NCBI RefSeq assembly: GCF_038502225.1
Contig: NW_027196481.1
Span: 25,766-89,765, forward strand
Length of the DNA: 64,000 bases
Source: Cherax quadricarinatus
Lineage: Eukaryota > Arthropoda > Malacostraca > Decapoda > Parastacidae
Reading direction: 5' to 3'
How positions within the stretch are numbered: position 1 is the first letter of the stretch; each line of letters begins with the position of its first letter. Below the pieces are notes generated by a model, which saw only the letters and a list, made by a program, of their open reading frames with translations, was not told where the DNA came from and made no database searches. This document shows, one piece after another, positions 36,101 to 50,026 of the stretch. The translations under genes and the position numbers were made by a program.

Positions 36101-38300
36101 CATGTCCGGCTTACCCTGACATCTTACAGCAATTCTGGCTTACCCTGATATCTTGCAGCAGGTCTGGCTTACCCTGACATCTTTCAGCAAGTCTGCCTTA
36201 CCTTGACATCTTATAGCAGGTCTAGCTTACCCTGGCATCTTACAGAAGGTCTGGTTTACCCTGACATCTTACAGCAGGTCTGGCTTACCTTGACATCTGC
36301 AGCAGGTCTGGCTTACACTGATATCTTACATCAGGTCTGGCTTACCCTAACATCTTACAGCAGTTCTGGCTTACCCTGACATCTTACAGCAGGTCTGCTT
36401 ACCCTAACATCTTACAGCAGGTCTGGCTTACCCTGACATCTTACAGCAGGTCTGCTTACCCTGATATCTTACATCAGTTCTAGCTTACCCTTACATCTTA
36501 CAGCAGGTCTGGCTTACCCTGACATCTTACAGCGGGTCTGGCTTACCCTGATATCTTACAGAAAGTCTGGCTTACCCTGATATCTTACGGAAGGCCTTGC
36601 TTACCCTAACATCTTACAGCAGGTGTGGCTTACCCTGACATCTTACATCAGGTATGGCTTACCCTGACATCTTACATCAGGTCTGGCTTACCCTGATATC
36701 TTACAGCAGGTCTGGCTTACCCTGACATCTTACAGCAGGTCTGCTTACCCTGATATCTTACATCGGGTATAGCTTACTCTTACATCTTACAGCAGGTCTG
36801 GCTTACCCTGACATCTTACAGCAGGTCTGGCTTACCCTGATATCTTACAGAAAGTCTGGCTTACCCTGATATATTACGGAAGGCCTGGCTTACCCTAACA
36901 TCTTACAGCAGGTGTGGCTTACCCTGACATCTTACATCAGGTCTGGCTTACCCTGATATCTTACAGCAGGTCTGGCTTACCCTAACATCTTACATCAGGT
37001 CTGGCTTACCCTGTCATCTTACTGCAGGTCTGACTTACCCTGACATCTTACAGCAGTTCTGGCTTATCCTGACATCTTACAGCAGGCCTGGCTTATCCTA
37101 ACATCTTAGAGCAGGTCTGGCTTACCCTGACATCTTACAGAAAGTCAGGCTTACCCTGATATCTTACGGAAGGTCTGGCTTACCGTAACATCTTACAGCA
37201 GGTCTGGCTTACCCTGACATCTTACATCAGGTCTGGCTTACCCTGATATCTTACAGCAGGTCTGGCTTACCCTGACATCTTACAGCAGGTTTAGCTTTCC
37301 CTGATATCTTATAGCAGGTCTGGCTTACCCTAACATCTTACAGCAGGTTTGGCTTACCCTGACATCTTACAACAGGTCTGGCTTACTCTGACATCTTACA
37401 GCAGGTCTGGCTTACCCTGACATCTTACAGCAGGTCTGGCTTATCCTGGTATCTTACAGCAGATCTGGCTTACCCTGACATCTTACAGTAGGTCTAGCTT
37501 ACCCTAACATCTTACAGCCGGTCTGGCTTTCCCTGACATCTTACAGCAGGTCTGTCTTACCCTGACATCTTACAGGAGGTCTGGCTTAACCTGACATCTT
37601 ACAGCAGGTCTGGCTTACCCTGACATCTTACAGAAAGTCTGGCTTTCCCTGATATCTTACGGAAGGTCTGGCTTACCCTAACATCTTACAGCAGGTCTGG
37701 CTTAGCCTGACATCTTACATCAGGTCTGGCTTACCCTGATACATCATTCAGTAAGTCTGGCTTAACCTGACATCTTACAGCACGTCTGGCTTACCATGAC
37801 GTCTTACAGCAGGTCTGGCTTACCCTAACATCTTACAGCAGGTCTGGCTTACCCTGACATCTTACAGAAAGTCTGGCTTACCCTGATATCTTACAGAAGG
37901 TCTGGCTTACCCTAACATCTTACAGCAGGTCTGGCTTACCCTGACATCTTACATCAGGTCTGGCTTACCCTAACATATTACAACATGTCCGGCTTACCCT
38001 GACATCTTACAGCAATTCTGGCTTACCCTGATATCTTACAGCAGGTCTGGCTTACCCTGACATCTTACAGCAGTTCTGGCTTACCCTGATATCTTAGAGG
38101 AGGTCTGGCTTTCCCTGACATCTTACAGCAGTTCTGGCTTACCCTGACATCTTTCAGTAAGTCTGGCTTACCCTGACATCTTATAGCACGTCTGGCTTAC
38201 CCTGACATCTTACAGCAGGTCTGGCTTACCCTAACATCTTGCATCTGGTCTGGCTTAGATATCTTACTGCAGGTCTGGCTTACCCTGACATCTTACAGCA
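33115..38300. repeat. Higher-order block, second copy of 18350-23800
   Basis: Second copy of the block described at 18350-23800. It ends just before the irregular zone at 38.4 kb. Part of the same content is also present in the intervening blocks, with the TACATCATTCAGTAA marker at 26225 and 29820. Confidence 0.75.
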
Positions 38301-38394
38301 GGTGTGGCTTACCCTGACATCTTACATCAGGTCTGGCTTACCCTGATACATCTTTCAGTAAGTCTGGCTTACCCTGACATCTTTCAGCACGTCT

Positions 38395-39480
38395 GGCTTA
38401 CCTTATCTTATAGCCTGCTTACATCTTACAGCAGGTCTGGCTTACCCTGACATCTTACAGCAGGTCTGGCTTACCCTGTCTACAGCAGGTCTGGCTTTAT
38501 CCAGCAGGTCTGGCTTATGACATCTTACAGCAGGTGCTTATCCTGGCATCTTAGCAGGTCTGGCTTACCCTGACATCTTACAGCAGGTCTGGCTTACCCT
38601 GATATCTTACAACAGGTCTGGCTTACTCTGACATCTTACAGCAGGTCTGGCTTACCCTGACATCTTACAGAAAGTCTGGCTTACCCTGATATCTTACAGA
38701 AGGTCTGGCTTACCCTAACATCTTACAGCAGGTCTGGCTTACCCTGACATCTTACATCAGGTCTGGCTTACCGGCTGACATCTTACAGCAATTCTGGCTT
38801 ACCCTGATATCTTACAGCAGGTCTGGCTTACCCTGACATCTTACAGCAGTTCTGGCTTACCCTGATATCTTACAGCAGGTCTGGCTTACCCTGACATCTT
38901 ACAGCAGGTCTGGCTTACCCTGACATCTTTCAGCCGGTCTGGCTTACCCTGACATCTTACAGCAGGTCTGGCTTACCCTGACATCTTACAGGTCTGGCTT
39001 ACCCTGATATCTTGCAGCAGGTCTGGCTTACCCTGATATCTTACAGCAGGTCTGGCTTACCCTGACATCTTACAGCAGGTCTGGCTTACCCTGATATCTT
39101 TCCAGTCTGGCTTACCCTGACATCTTACAGCACGTCTGGCTTAGTCTTACAACTGGTCTGGCTTACCCTAACATCTTACAGCAGGTCTGGCTTGCCCTGA
39201 CATCTTACAGAAAGTCTGGCTTACCCTGATATCTTACAGAAGGTCTGGACATCTTACAGCAGGTCTGGCTTACCCTGACATCTTCTTACAATTCTGGCTT
39301 ACCCTGATATCTTGCAGCAGGTCTGGCTTATGACATCTTATAGCAGGTCCGGCTGACATCTTACAGCAGGTACCCTGACATCTTACATCAGGTCTGGCTT
39401 ACCCTAACATCTTACAGCAGGTCTGGCTTACCCTGACATCTTACAGCAGGTCTGGCTTACCCTGAGATCTTACATCAGGT
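38395..39480. repeat. Irregular zone with broken monomer register
   Basis: Within about 1.1 kb many monomers lose 3 to 20 bases (for example CCTTATCTTATAGCC, GGCTTTATCCAGCAGG, GGCTTAGTCTTACAACTGG). Elsewhere in the array single-unit length is kept at 29 with few exceptions. The zone separates two higher-order blocks. It is either a recombination seam or a poorly resolved assembly or consensus stretch. Confidence 0.7.
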
Positions 39481-39494
39481 CTAGCTTACCCTTA

Positions 39495-42400
39495 CATCAT
39501 ACAGCAGTTCTGGCTTACCCTGATATCTTACAGGAGGTCTGGCTTTCCCTGACATCTTACAGCTTACCCTGTCATCTTTCAGTAAGTCTGGCTTACCCTG
39601 ACATCTTACAGCACGTCTGGCTTACCTTGACATCTTACAGAAAGTGTGGCTTACCCTGATATCTTACATCAGGGCTAGCTTACCCTGACATCTTACAGCA
39701 GATCTGGCTTACCCTGACATCTTACAGCAGATATGGCTTACACTGATATCTTACATCAGGTCTGGCTTACCCTAAAATCTTACAGCAGGTCTGGCTTACC
39801 CTGACATCTTACAGCAGGTCTGGCTTACCTTGACATCTTATAGCAGGTCTGACTTTCCCTGGCATCTTACAGCAGGTCTCGCTTACCCTGACATCTTACA
39901 GCAGATCTGGCTTACCCTGACATCTTACAGCAGATATGGCTTACACTGATATCTTACATCAGGTCTGGCTTACCCTAAAATCTTACAGCAGGTCTGGCTT
40001 ACCCTGACATCTTACAGCAGGTCTGCTTACCCTGATATCTTACATCAGGTCTAGCTTACCCTTACATCTTACAGCAGGTCTGGCTTACCCTGACATCTTA
40101 CAGCAGGTCTGGCTTACCCTGATATCTTACAGAAAGTCTGGCTTACCCTGATATCTTACGGAAGGCCTGGCGTACCCTAACATCTTACAGCAGGTGTGGC
40201 TTACCCTGACATCTTGCATCAGGTCAGGCTTACCCTGATATCTTACAGCAGGTCTGGCTTACCCTAACATCTTACAGCAGGTCTGGCTTACCCTGACATC
40301 TTACTGCAGGTCTGACTTACCCTGACATCTTACAGCAGTTCTGGCTTATCCTGACATCTTACAGCAGGCCTGGCTTATCCTAACATCTTACAGCAGGTCT
40401 GGCTTACCCTGACATCTTACAGAAAGTCAGGCTTACCCTGATATCTTACGGAAGGTCTGGCTTACCCTAACATCTTACAGCAGGTCTGGCTTACCCTGAC
40501 ATCTTACATAAGGTCTGGCTTACCCTGATATCTTATAGCAGGTCTGGCTTACCCTGACATCTTACAACAGGTTTAGCTTACCCTGATATCTTATAGCAGG
40601 TCTGGCTTACCCTAACATCTTACAGCAGGTTTGGCTTACCCTGATATCTTACAACAGGTCTGGCTTACTCTGACATCTTACAGCAGGTCTGGCTTACCCT
40701 GACATCTTACAGCACGTCTGGCTTATCCTGGTATCTTACAGCAGATCTGGCTTACCCTGACATCTTACAGTAGGTCTAGCTTACCCTAACATCTTACAGC
40801 CGGTCTGGTTTACCCTGACATCTTACAGCAGGTCTGTCTTACCCTGACATCTTACAGGAGGTCTGGCTTAACCTGACATCTTACAGCAGGTCTGGCTTAC
40901 CCTGACATCTTACAGAAAGTCTGGCTTACCCTGATATCTTACGGAAGGTCTGGCTTACCCTAACATCTTACAGCAGGTCTGGCTTACCCTGACATCCTAC
41001 ATCAGGTCAGGCTTACCCTGATACATCTTTCAGTAAGTCTGGCTTACCCTGACATCTTACAGCACGTCTGGCTTACCCTGACGTCTTACAGCAGGTCTGG
41101 CTTACCCTAACATCTTACATCAGGTCTGGCTTACCCTAACATCTTACAACATGTCCGGCTTACCCTGACATCTTACACCAATTCTGGCTTACCCTGATAT
41201 CTTACAGCAGGTCTGGCTTACCCTGACATCTTACAGCAGTTCTGGCTTACCCTGATATCTTAGAGGAGGTCTGGCTTTCCCTGACATCTTACAGCAGGTC
41301 TGGCTTACCCTGACATCTTTCAGTAAGTCTGGCTTACCCTGACATCTTACAGCACGTCTGGCTTACCCTGACATCTTTGCAGGTCTGGCTTACCCTGATA
41401 TCTTGCAGCTGGTCTGGCTTACCCTGATATCTTACTGCAGGTCTGGCTTACCCTGACATCTTACAGCAGGTGTGGCTTACCCTGACATCTTACATCAGGT
41501 CTGGCTTACCCTGATACATCTTTCAGTAAGTCTGGCTTACCCTGACATCTTACAGCACGTCTGGCTTACCCTGACGTCTTACAGCAGGTCTGGCTTACCC
41601 TAACATCTTACAGCAGGTCTGGCTTACCCTGACATCTTACAGAAAGTCTGGCTTACCCTGATATCTTACAGAAGGTCTGGCTTACCCTAACATCTTACAG
41701 CAGGTCTGGCTTACCCTGACATCTTACAGCAATTCTGGCTTACCCTGACATCTTACAGCAGGTGTGGCTTACCCTGACATCTTACAGCAGTTCTGGCTTA
41801 CCCTGATTTCTTACAGCAGTTCTGGCTTACCCTGATATCTTACAGGATGTCGGGCTTTCCCTGACATCTTACACAGGTCTGGCTTACCCTGACATCTTTC
41901 AGTAAGTCTGGCTTTCCCTGACATCTTACAACACGTCTGGCTTACCCTGTCATCTTACAGCAGATCTGGCTTACCCTAACATCTTACAGCAGGTCTGGCT
42001 TACCCTGACATCTTACAGCAGGTCTGGCTTGCCCTGACATCTTACAGAAAGTGTGGCTTACCCTGATATCTTACAGAAGGTCTGGCTTACCCTAATATCT
42101 TACAGCTGGTCTGGCTTACCCTGACATCTTACAGCAGGTCTAGCTTACCCTGATATCTTATAGCAGGTCTGGCTTATCCTCACATCTTACAGCAGGTTTG
42201 GCTTACGCTGATATCTTACAGCAGGTCTGGCTTACTCTGGCATCTTACAGCAGGTATGGCTTACCCTGACATCTTACAGCAGGTCTGGCTTACCCTGATA
42301 TCTTACAGCAGATCTGGCTTACCCTGACATCTTAAAGGAGGTCTGGCTTACCCTGACATCTTACAGGAGGTCTGGCTTAACCTGACATCTTTCTGCAGGT

Positions 42401-42886
42401 CTGGCTTACCCTGATATTTTAGAGCAGGTCTGGCTCACCCTGACATCTTACAGCAGGTCTGGCTTACCCTGACATCTTACAGCAGGTCTGGCTTACCCTG
42501 ATATCTTACAGCAGGTCTGGCTTACCTTGACATCTTACAGCAGGTCTGGCTTACCCTAACATCTTACAACATGTCCGGCTTACCCTGACATCTTACAGCA
42601 GGTCTGGCTTACCCTGACCTCTTACAGCAGGTCTGGCTTACCCTGATATCTTTCAGCAGGTCTGGCTTACCCTGACATCTTACAGCAGTTCTGGCTTACC
42701 CTGATATTTTAGAGGAGGTCTGGCTTTCCCTGACATCTTACAGCAGGTTTGGCTTACCCTGACATCTTTCAGTAAGACTGGCTTACCCTGACATCTTACA
42801 GCACGTCAGGCTTACCCTGACATTTTACAGCAGGTCTGACTTACCCTGATATCTTACAGCAGGTCTGGCTTACCCTGATATCTTAC
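39495..42886. repeat. 3.4-kb higher-order block, matched by 44709-48096
   Basis: The marker ACACCAATT occurs at about 41176 and again at 46386, an offset of 5.21 kb, and long runs on either side are visually almost identical. Between the two copies lies 1.8 kb of other variants (42.9-44.7 kb). Confidence 0.75.
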
Positions 42887-44708
42887 TGCAGGTCTGGCTT
42901 ACCCTGACATCTTACAGCAGGTCTGGCTTACCCTAACATCTTACAGCAGGTCTGGCTTACCCTAACATCTTACAGCAGGTCTGGCTTACCCTGGCATCTT
43001 ACAGCAGGTCTGGCTTACCCTAACATCTTACAGCAGGTCTGGCTTACCCTGGCATCTTACAGCAGGTCTGGCTTACCCTGACATCTTACAGCAGGTCTGG
43101 CTTACCCTGGCATCTTACAGCAGGTCTGGCTTACCCTGAAATCTTACAGCAGGTCTAGCTTACCCTGACATCTTAGGGCAGGTTTGGCTTACCCTGACAT
43201 CTTACAGCAGGTCTGGCTTACCCTGATATCTTACAGCAGGTCTGGCTTACCCTGACATCTTACAACATGTTTGGCTTACCCTGACATCTTACAGCAGGTC
43301 TGGCTTACCCTGACATCTTACAGCAGGTCTGGCTTACACTGATATCTTACAGCAGATCTGGCTTACCCTGACATCTTACAGCAGGTCTGGCTTACCCTGA
43401 CATCTTACAGCAGGTCTGGCTTACCCTGATATCTTACAGTAGGTCTGACTTACCCTAACATCTTACAGCAGGTCTTGCTTACCCTGACATCTTACAGCAG
43501 GTGTGGCTTACCCTGATATCTTACAGCAGGTCTGGCTTTCCTTGACATCTTACAGCAGGTCTGGCTTACCCTGACATCTTACAACATGTCCGGCTTACCC
43601 TGACATCTTACAGCAGGTGTGGCTTACCCTGATATCTTACAGCAGGTCGGGCTTTCCTTGGCATCTTACAGCAGGTCTGGCTTACCCTGACATCTTACAG
43701 CATGTCCGGCTTACCATGACATCTTAGAGCAGGTCTGGCTTACCCTGACATCTTACAGCAGGTCAGGCTTACCCTGATATCTTAGAGCAGGTCTGGCTTA
43801 CCCTGACATCTTACAGCAGTTCTGACTTACCCTGATATCTTACAGGAGGTCTGGCTTTCCCTGACATCTTACAGCAGGTTTGGCTTACCCTGACATCTTT
43901 CAGTAAGTCTGGCTTACCCTGATATCTTACAGAAGGTCTGGCTTACCCTGATATCTTACATCAGGTCTAGCTTACCCTGACATCTTACAGCAGGTCTGGC
44001 TTACCCTGACATCTTACAGCAGGTCTAGCTTACCCAGATATCTTACAGCAGGTGTGGCTTACCCTAACATCTTACAGCAGGTTTGGCTTACCCTGATATC
44101 TTACAGCAGGTCTGGCTTACTCTGACATCTTACAGCAGGTCTGGCTTACCCTGACATCTTACAGCAGGTCTAGCTTACCCAGATATCTTACAGCAGGTGT
44201 GGCTTACCCTAACATCTTACAGCAGGTTTGGCTTACCCTGATATCTTGCAGCAGGTCTGGCTTACTCTGACATCTTACAGCAGGTCTGGCTTACCCTGAC
44301 ATCTTACAGCAGGCCTGGCTTACCCTGATATCTTACAGCAGATCTGGCTTACCCTGACATCTTACAGGAGATCTGGCTTACCCTGACATCTTGCAGCCGG
44401 TCTGGCTTACCGTGACATCTTACAGCAGGTCTGTCTTACCCTGACATCTTACAGAAAGTGTGGCTTAACCTGACATCTTACAGCAGGTCTGGCTTACCCT
44501 GATATCTTACAGCAGTTCTGGCTTACCCTGACATCTTACAGCAGGTCTTGCTTACCCTGATATCTTCCAAGAGGTCTGGCTTTCCTTGACATCTTACAGC
44601 AGGTCTGGCTTACCCTGACATCTTACAACATGTCCGGCTTACCCTGACATCTTACAGCAGGTCTGGCTTACCCTGATATCTTACAGCAGATCTGGCTTAC
44701 CCTGACAT

Positions 44709-47700
44709 CATACAGCAGTTCTGGCTTACCCTGATATCTTACAGGAGGTCTGGCTTTCCCTGACATCTTACAGCTTACCCTGTCATCTTTCAGTAAGTCT
44801 GGCTTACCCTGACATCTTACAGCACGTCTGGCTTACCTTGACATCTTACAGAAAGTGTGGCTTACCCTGATATCTTACATCAGGGCTAGCTTACCCTGAC
44901 ATCTTACAGCAGATCTGGCTTACCCTGACATCTTACAGCAGATATGGCTTACACTGATATCTTACATAAGGTCTGGCTTACCCTAAAATCTTACAGCAGG
45001 TCTGGCTTACCCTGACATCTTACAGCAGGTCTGGCTTACCTTGACATCTTATAGCAGGTCTGACTTTCCCTGGCATCTTACAGCAGGTCTCGCTTACCCT
45101 GACATCTTACGGCAGATCTGGCTTACCCTGACATCTTACAGCAGATATGGCTTACACTGATATCTTACATCAGGTCTGGCTTACCCTAAAATCTTACAGC
45201 AGGTCTGGCTTACCCTGACATCTTACAGCAGGTCTGCTTACCCTGATATCTTACATCAGGTCTAGCTTACCCTTACATCTTACAGCAGGTCTGGCTTACC
45301 CTGACATCTTACAGCAGGTCTGGCTTACCCTGATATCTTACAGAAAGTCTGGCTTACCCTGATATCTTACGGAAGGCCTGGCGTACCCTAACATCTTACA
45401 GCAGGTGTGGCTTACCCTGACATCTTGCATCAGGTCAGGCTTACCCTGATATCTTACAGCAGGTCTGGCTTACCCTAACATCTTACAGCAGGTCTGGCTT
45501 ACCCTGACATCTTACTGCAGGTCTGACTTACCCGACATCTTACAGCAGTTCTGGCTTATCCTGACATCTTACAGCAGGCCTGGCTTATCCTAACATCTTA
45601 CAGCAGGTCTGGCTTACCCTGACATCTTACAGAAAGTCAGGCTTACCCTGATATCTTACGGAAGGTCTGGCTTACCCTAACATCTTACAGCAGGTCTGGC
45701 TTACCCTGACATCTTACATAAGGTCTGGCTTACCCTGATATCTTATAGCAGGTCTGGCTTACCCTGACATCTTACAACAGGTTTAGCTTACCCTGATATC
45801 TTATAGCAGGTCTGGCTTACCCTAACATCTTACAGCAGGTTTGGCTTACCCTGATATCTTACAACAGGTCTGGCTTACTCTGACATCTTACAGCAGGTCT
45901 GGCTTACCCTGACATCTTACAGCACGTCTGGCTTATCCTGGTATCTTACAGCAGATCTGGCTTACCCTGACATCTTACAGTAGGTCTAGCTTACCCTAAC
46001 ATCTTACAGCCGGTCTGGTTTACCCTGACATCTTACAGCAGGTCTGTCTTACCCTGACATCTTACAGGAGGTCTGGCTTAACCTGACATCTTACAGCAGG
46101 TCTGGCTTACCCTGACATCTTACAGAAAGTCTGGCTTACCCTGATATCTTACGGAAGGTCTGGCTTACCCTAACATCTTACATCAGGTCTGGCTTACCCT
46201 GACATCCTACATCAGGTCTGGCTTACCCTGATACATCTTTCAGTAAGTCTGGCTTACCCTGACATCTTACAGCACGTCTGGCTTACCCTGACGTCTTACA
46301 GCAGGTCTGGCTTACCCTAACATCTTACATCAGGTCTGGCTTACCCTAACATCTTACAACATGTCCGGCTTACCCTGACATCTTACACCAATTCTGGCTT
46401 ACCCTGATATCTTACAGCAGGTCTGGCTTACCCTGACATCTTACAGCAGTTCTGGCTTACCCTGATATCTTAGAGGAGGTCTGGCTTTCCCTGACATCTT
46501 ACAGCAGGTCTGGCTTACCCTGACATCTTTCAGTAAGTCTGGCTTACCCTGACATCTTACAGCACGTCTGGCTTACCCTGACATCTTTGCAGGTCTGGCT
46601 TACCCTGATATCTTGCAGCTGGTCTGGCTTACCCTGATATCTTACTGCAGGTCTGGCTTACCCTGACATCTTACAGCAGGTGTGGCTTACCCTGACATCT
46701 TACATCAGGTCTGGCTTACCCTGATACATCTTTCAGTAAGTCTGGCTTACCCTGATATCTTACAGCACGTCTGGCTTACCCTGACGTCTTACAGCAGGTC
46801 TGGCTTACCCTAACATCTTACAGCAGGTCTGGCTTACCCTGACATCTTACAGAAAGTCTGGCTTACCCTGATATCTTACAGAAGGTCTGGCTTACCCTAA
46901 CATCTTACAGCAGGTCTGGCTTACCCTGACATCTTACAGCAATTCTGGCTTACCCTGACATCTTACAGCAGGTGTGGCTTACCCTGACATCTTACAGCAG
47001 TTCTGGCTTACCCTGATTTCTTACAGCAGTTCTGGCTTACCCTGATATCTTACAGGATGTCGGGCTTTCCCTGACATCTTACACAGGTCTGGCTTACCCT
47101 GACATCTTTCAGTAAGTCTGGCTTTCCCTGACATCTTACAACACGTCTGGCTTACCCTGTCATCTTACAGCAGATCTGGCTTACCCTAACATCTTACAGC
47201 AGGTCTGGCTTACCCTGACATCTTACAGCAGGTCTGGCTTGCCCTGACATCTTACAGAAAGTGTGGCTTACCCTGATATCTTACAGAAGGTCTGGCTTAC
47301 CCTAACATCTTACAGCTGGTCTGGCTGACCCTGACATCTTACAGCAGGTCTAGCTTACCCTGATATCTTATAGCAGGTCTGGCTTATCCTAACATCTTAC
47401 AGCAGGTTTGGCTTACGCTGATATCTTACAGCAGGTCTGGCTTACTCTGGCATCTTACAGCAGGTATGGCTTACCCTGACATCTTACAGCAGGTCTGGCT
47501 TACCCTGATATCTTACAGCAGATCTGGCTTACCCTGACATCTTAAAGGAGGTCTGGCTTACCCTGACATCTTACAGGAGGTCTGGCTTAACCTGACATCT
47601 TTCTGCAGGTCTGGCTTACCCTGATATTTTAGAGCAGGTCTGGCTCACCCTGACATCTTACAGCAGGTCTGGCTTACCCTGACATCTTACAGCAGGTCTG

Positions 47701-48096
47701 GCTTACCCTGATATCTTACAGCAGGTCTGGCTTACCTTGACATCTTACAGCAGGTCTGGCTTACCCTAACATCTTACAACATGTCCGGCTTACCCTGACA
47801 TCTTACAGCAGGTCTGGCTTACCCTGACATCTTACAGCAGGTCTGGCTTACCCTGATATCTTTCAGCAGGTCTGGCTTACCCTGACATCTTACAGCAGTT
47901 CTGGCTTACCCTGATATTTTAGAGGAGGTCTGGCTTTCCCTGACATCTTACAGCAGGTTTGGCTTACCCTGACATCTTTCAGCAAGACTGGCTTACCCTG
48001 ACATCTTACAGCACGTCAGGCTTACCCTTGCATCTTACAGCAGGTCTGACTTACCCTGATATCTTACAGCAGGTCTGGCTTACCCTGATATCTTAC
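44709..48096. repeat. 3.4-kb higher-order block, second copy of 39495-42886
   Basis: Same variant order as 39495-42886 with only scattered differences, so the duplication is probably the most recent event in the array. Confidence 0.75.
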
Positions 48097-48560
48097 TGCA
48101 TGTCCGGCTTACCCTGACATCTTACAGCATGTCTCGCTCACCTTGATATTTTACAGCAGGTCTGGCTTACCCTGACATCTTACAGCAGGTCTGGCTTGCC
48201 CTGACATCTTACAGCAGGTCTGGCTTACCGTGACATCTTACAGCAGGTCGGGCTTACCCTGATATCTTACAGCAGGTCTGGCTTACCCTGATATCTTACA
48301 GCATATCTGGCTTACCCTGATATCTTACTGCAGGTCTGGCTTACCCTGACATCTTACAGCATGTCTGGCTCACCTTGACATTTTTCAGCAGGTCTGGCTT
48401 GCCCTGACATCTTACAGCAGGTCTGGCTTACACTGACATCTTACAGCAGGTCTGGCTTACCCTGACATCTTACATCAGGTCTGGCTTACCCCGACATCTT
48501 ACAGCAAGTCTGGCTTACCCCGACATCTTACAGCAAGTCTGGCTTACCCCGACATCTTTC

Positions 48561-48995
48561 TGCCAAACATATTAGCCTGTATGTAATAAAACTGTTGTAA
48601 TAAGAAATTACGATAGTGCATCAAAATAGTATTTAATACATAAGCCTGCTGCCAGTAGTTAGAAGGTTAGAGTAAGTCACTGGAACACGGAAATGGCACA
48701 GGGTAAGTCTTGAGCAAGAAACACGAAGAATACGCCTTTTTTTAAAGAAAAAAAAAGGTTCAAACAGCAATATATATCTCTCTCTCTCTCTCTCATTTTT
48801 TTCAAGAAGCTGAGAGCTGTTATCTACATCAGCTCGTTTTAAAGCCTTTTATTGTTATGAGACACACAGTTAGGGAGCAGGATGAAACTAGAGACATCAG
48901 TGGGCCAGCAATTTTATCTGGTCAACTGACTTAATATCGTTGATGTCATGCTGTATGAACACGTTCCAGACACGATCTATCCTAAGAATAAATGC
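48561..48995. other. Right flank of the array; no gene
   Basis: Unique-looking AT-rich sequence with a short TC run at 48777-48794. Nothing else is recognised. Confidence 0.5.
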
Positions 48996-49346
<351 letters not shown>

Positions 49347-49484
49347 ACTGCATCGTTTGCTTCACCTGACAACATGTCAGAAAAGTTTTTTCATCGCCTC
49401 ACAGCTGATCTCTTCATTTACCAACTTGCTTCGCTCTTTTGACAACTTGACTCTTCATTATTCATTTCTCTCTTCATCGCTCAC

Positions 49485-49977
49485 CTAGTTGAGGTTGAAG
49501 GGGTCGAGTCCAAGCTCCTGGCCCCGCCTCTTCACTGGTCGCTACTAGATCACTCTCCCTGAACCGTGAGCTTTATTATACCTCTGCTTAAAGCTATGCG
49601 TGGATCCTGCCTCCACTACGTAGCTTCCCAAACTATTCCACTTCCTGACTACTCTGTGGCTGAAGAAATACTTCCTAACATCCCTGTGATTCATCTGTGT
49701 CTTTAACTTCCAACTGTGTCCCCTTGTTGCTGTGTCCCATCTCTGGAACATCCTGTCTTTGTCCACCTTGTCAATTCCTCTCAGTATTTTGTATGTCGTC
49801 AGGTTGATTTCCCTTAACCTCTCCTCGTAGGACATACCTCTTAGCTCTGGGACTAGTCTTGTTGCAAACTTTTGCACTTCCTCTAGTTTCTTTACGTGCT
49901 TGGCTAGGTGTGGGTTCCAGACTGGTGCCGCATACTCCAATATGGGCCTAACGTACACGGTGTACCGGGTCCTGAAC

Positions 49978-49979
<2 letters not shown>
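49485..49979 (-). mobile_element. CR1/L2-like LINE copy a (5'-truncated)
   Basis: Starts on the plus strand with CTCACCTAGTTGAGG, the family 3' end, and runs to GAACGAT, where it joins TG microsatellite. It is a more diverged member than copies b, e and f. The left (3') junction lacks TG repeats. Confidence 0.85.
49545..49958 (-). pseudogene. LINE ORF2 C-terminal fragment, copy a
   Basis: 137 codons homologous to the last part of ORF2 in copy e: YVRPILEYAAPVWNPHL, FATRLVPELRGMSYEERLRE and RKYFFSHRVVRKWNSL. It lacks the LEDRRVRGDM segment present in the other copies (an in-frame deletion of about 11 codons between INLT and TYKIL). No RT core is present, so it cannot act. Confidence 0.8.

Positions 49980-50023
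<44 letters not shown>
49980..50023. repeat. TG microsatellite between LINE copies a and b
   Basis: About 43 bases of (TG)n lying exactly between the truncated 5' end of copy a and the 3' end of copy b. Confidence 0.95.

Positions 50024-50026
<3 letters not shown>

Larger units (their letters stand above)
16165..48560. repeat. Tandem satellite array, 29-bp monomer, about 1,100 copies
   Basis: An uninterrupted run of 29-bp units with core GGCTTACCCTGACATCTTAC and a short variable linker, most often AGCAGGTCT, covers 32.4 kb. Positions that vary most are GACATC versus AACATC, GATATC and GGCATC, and the linker (CAGCAGG, CATCAGG, CAGAAAG, CGGAAGG, AACATGTCC, CAGCAATT). The first 1.5 kb is the most homogeneous. 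The monomer contains CTTAC twice, 13 and 16 bases apart, suggesting it arose from a shorter unit. As 29 is not a multiple of three, frames drift and no long ORF exists. There are no unique spacers, so it is not a CRISPR array. Confidence 0.97.

Noticed and set aside
16165..48560. CRISPR-like array of 29-bp repeats
   Set aside because: The whole unit repeats head to tail with no unique spacers between repeats, there are no cas genes, and the context is eukaryotic.
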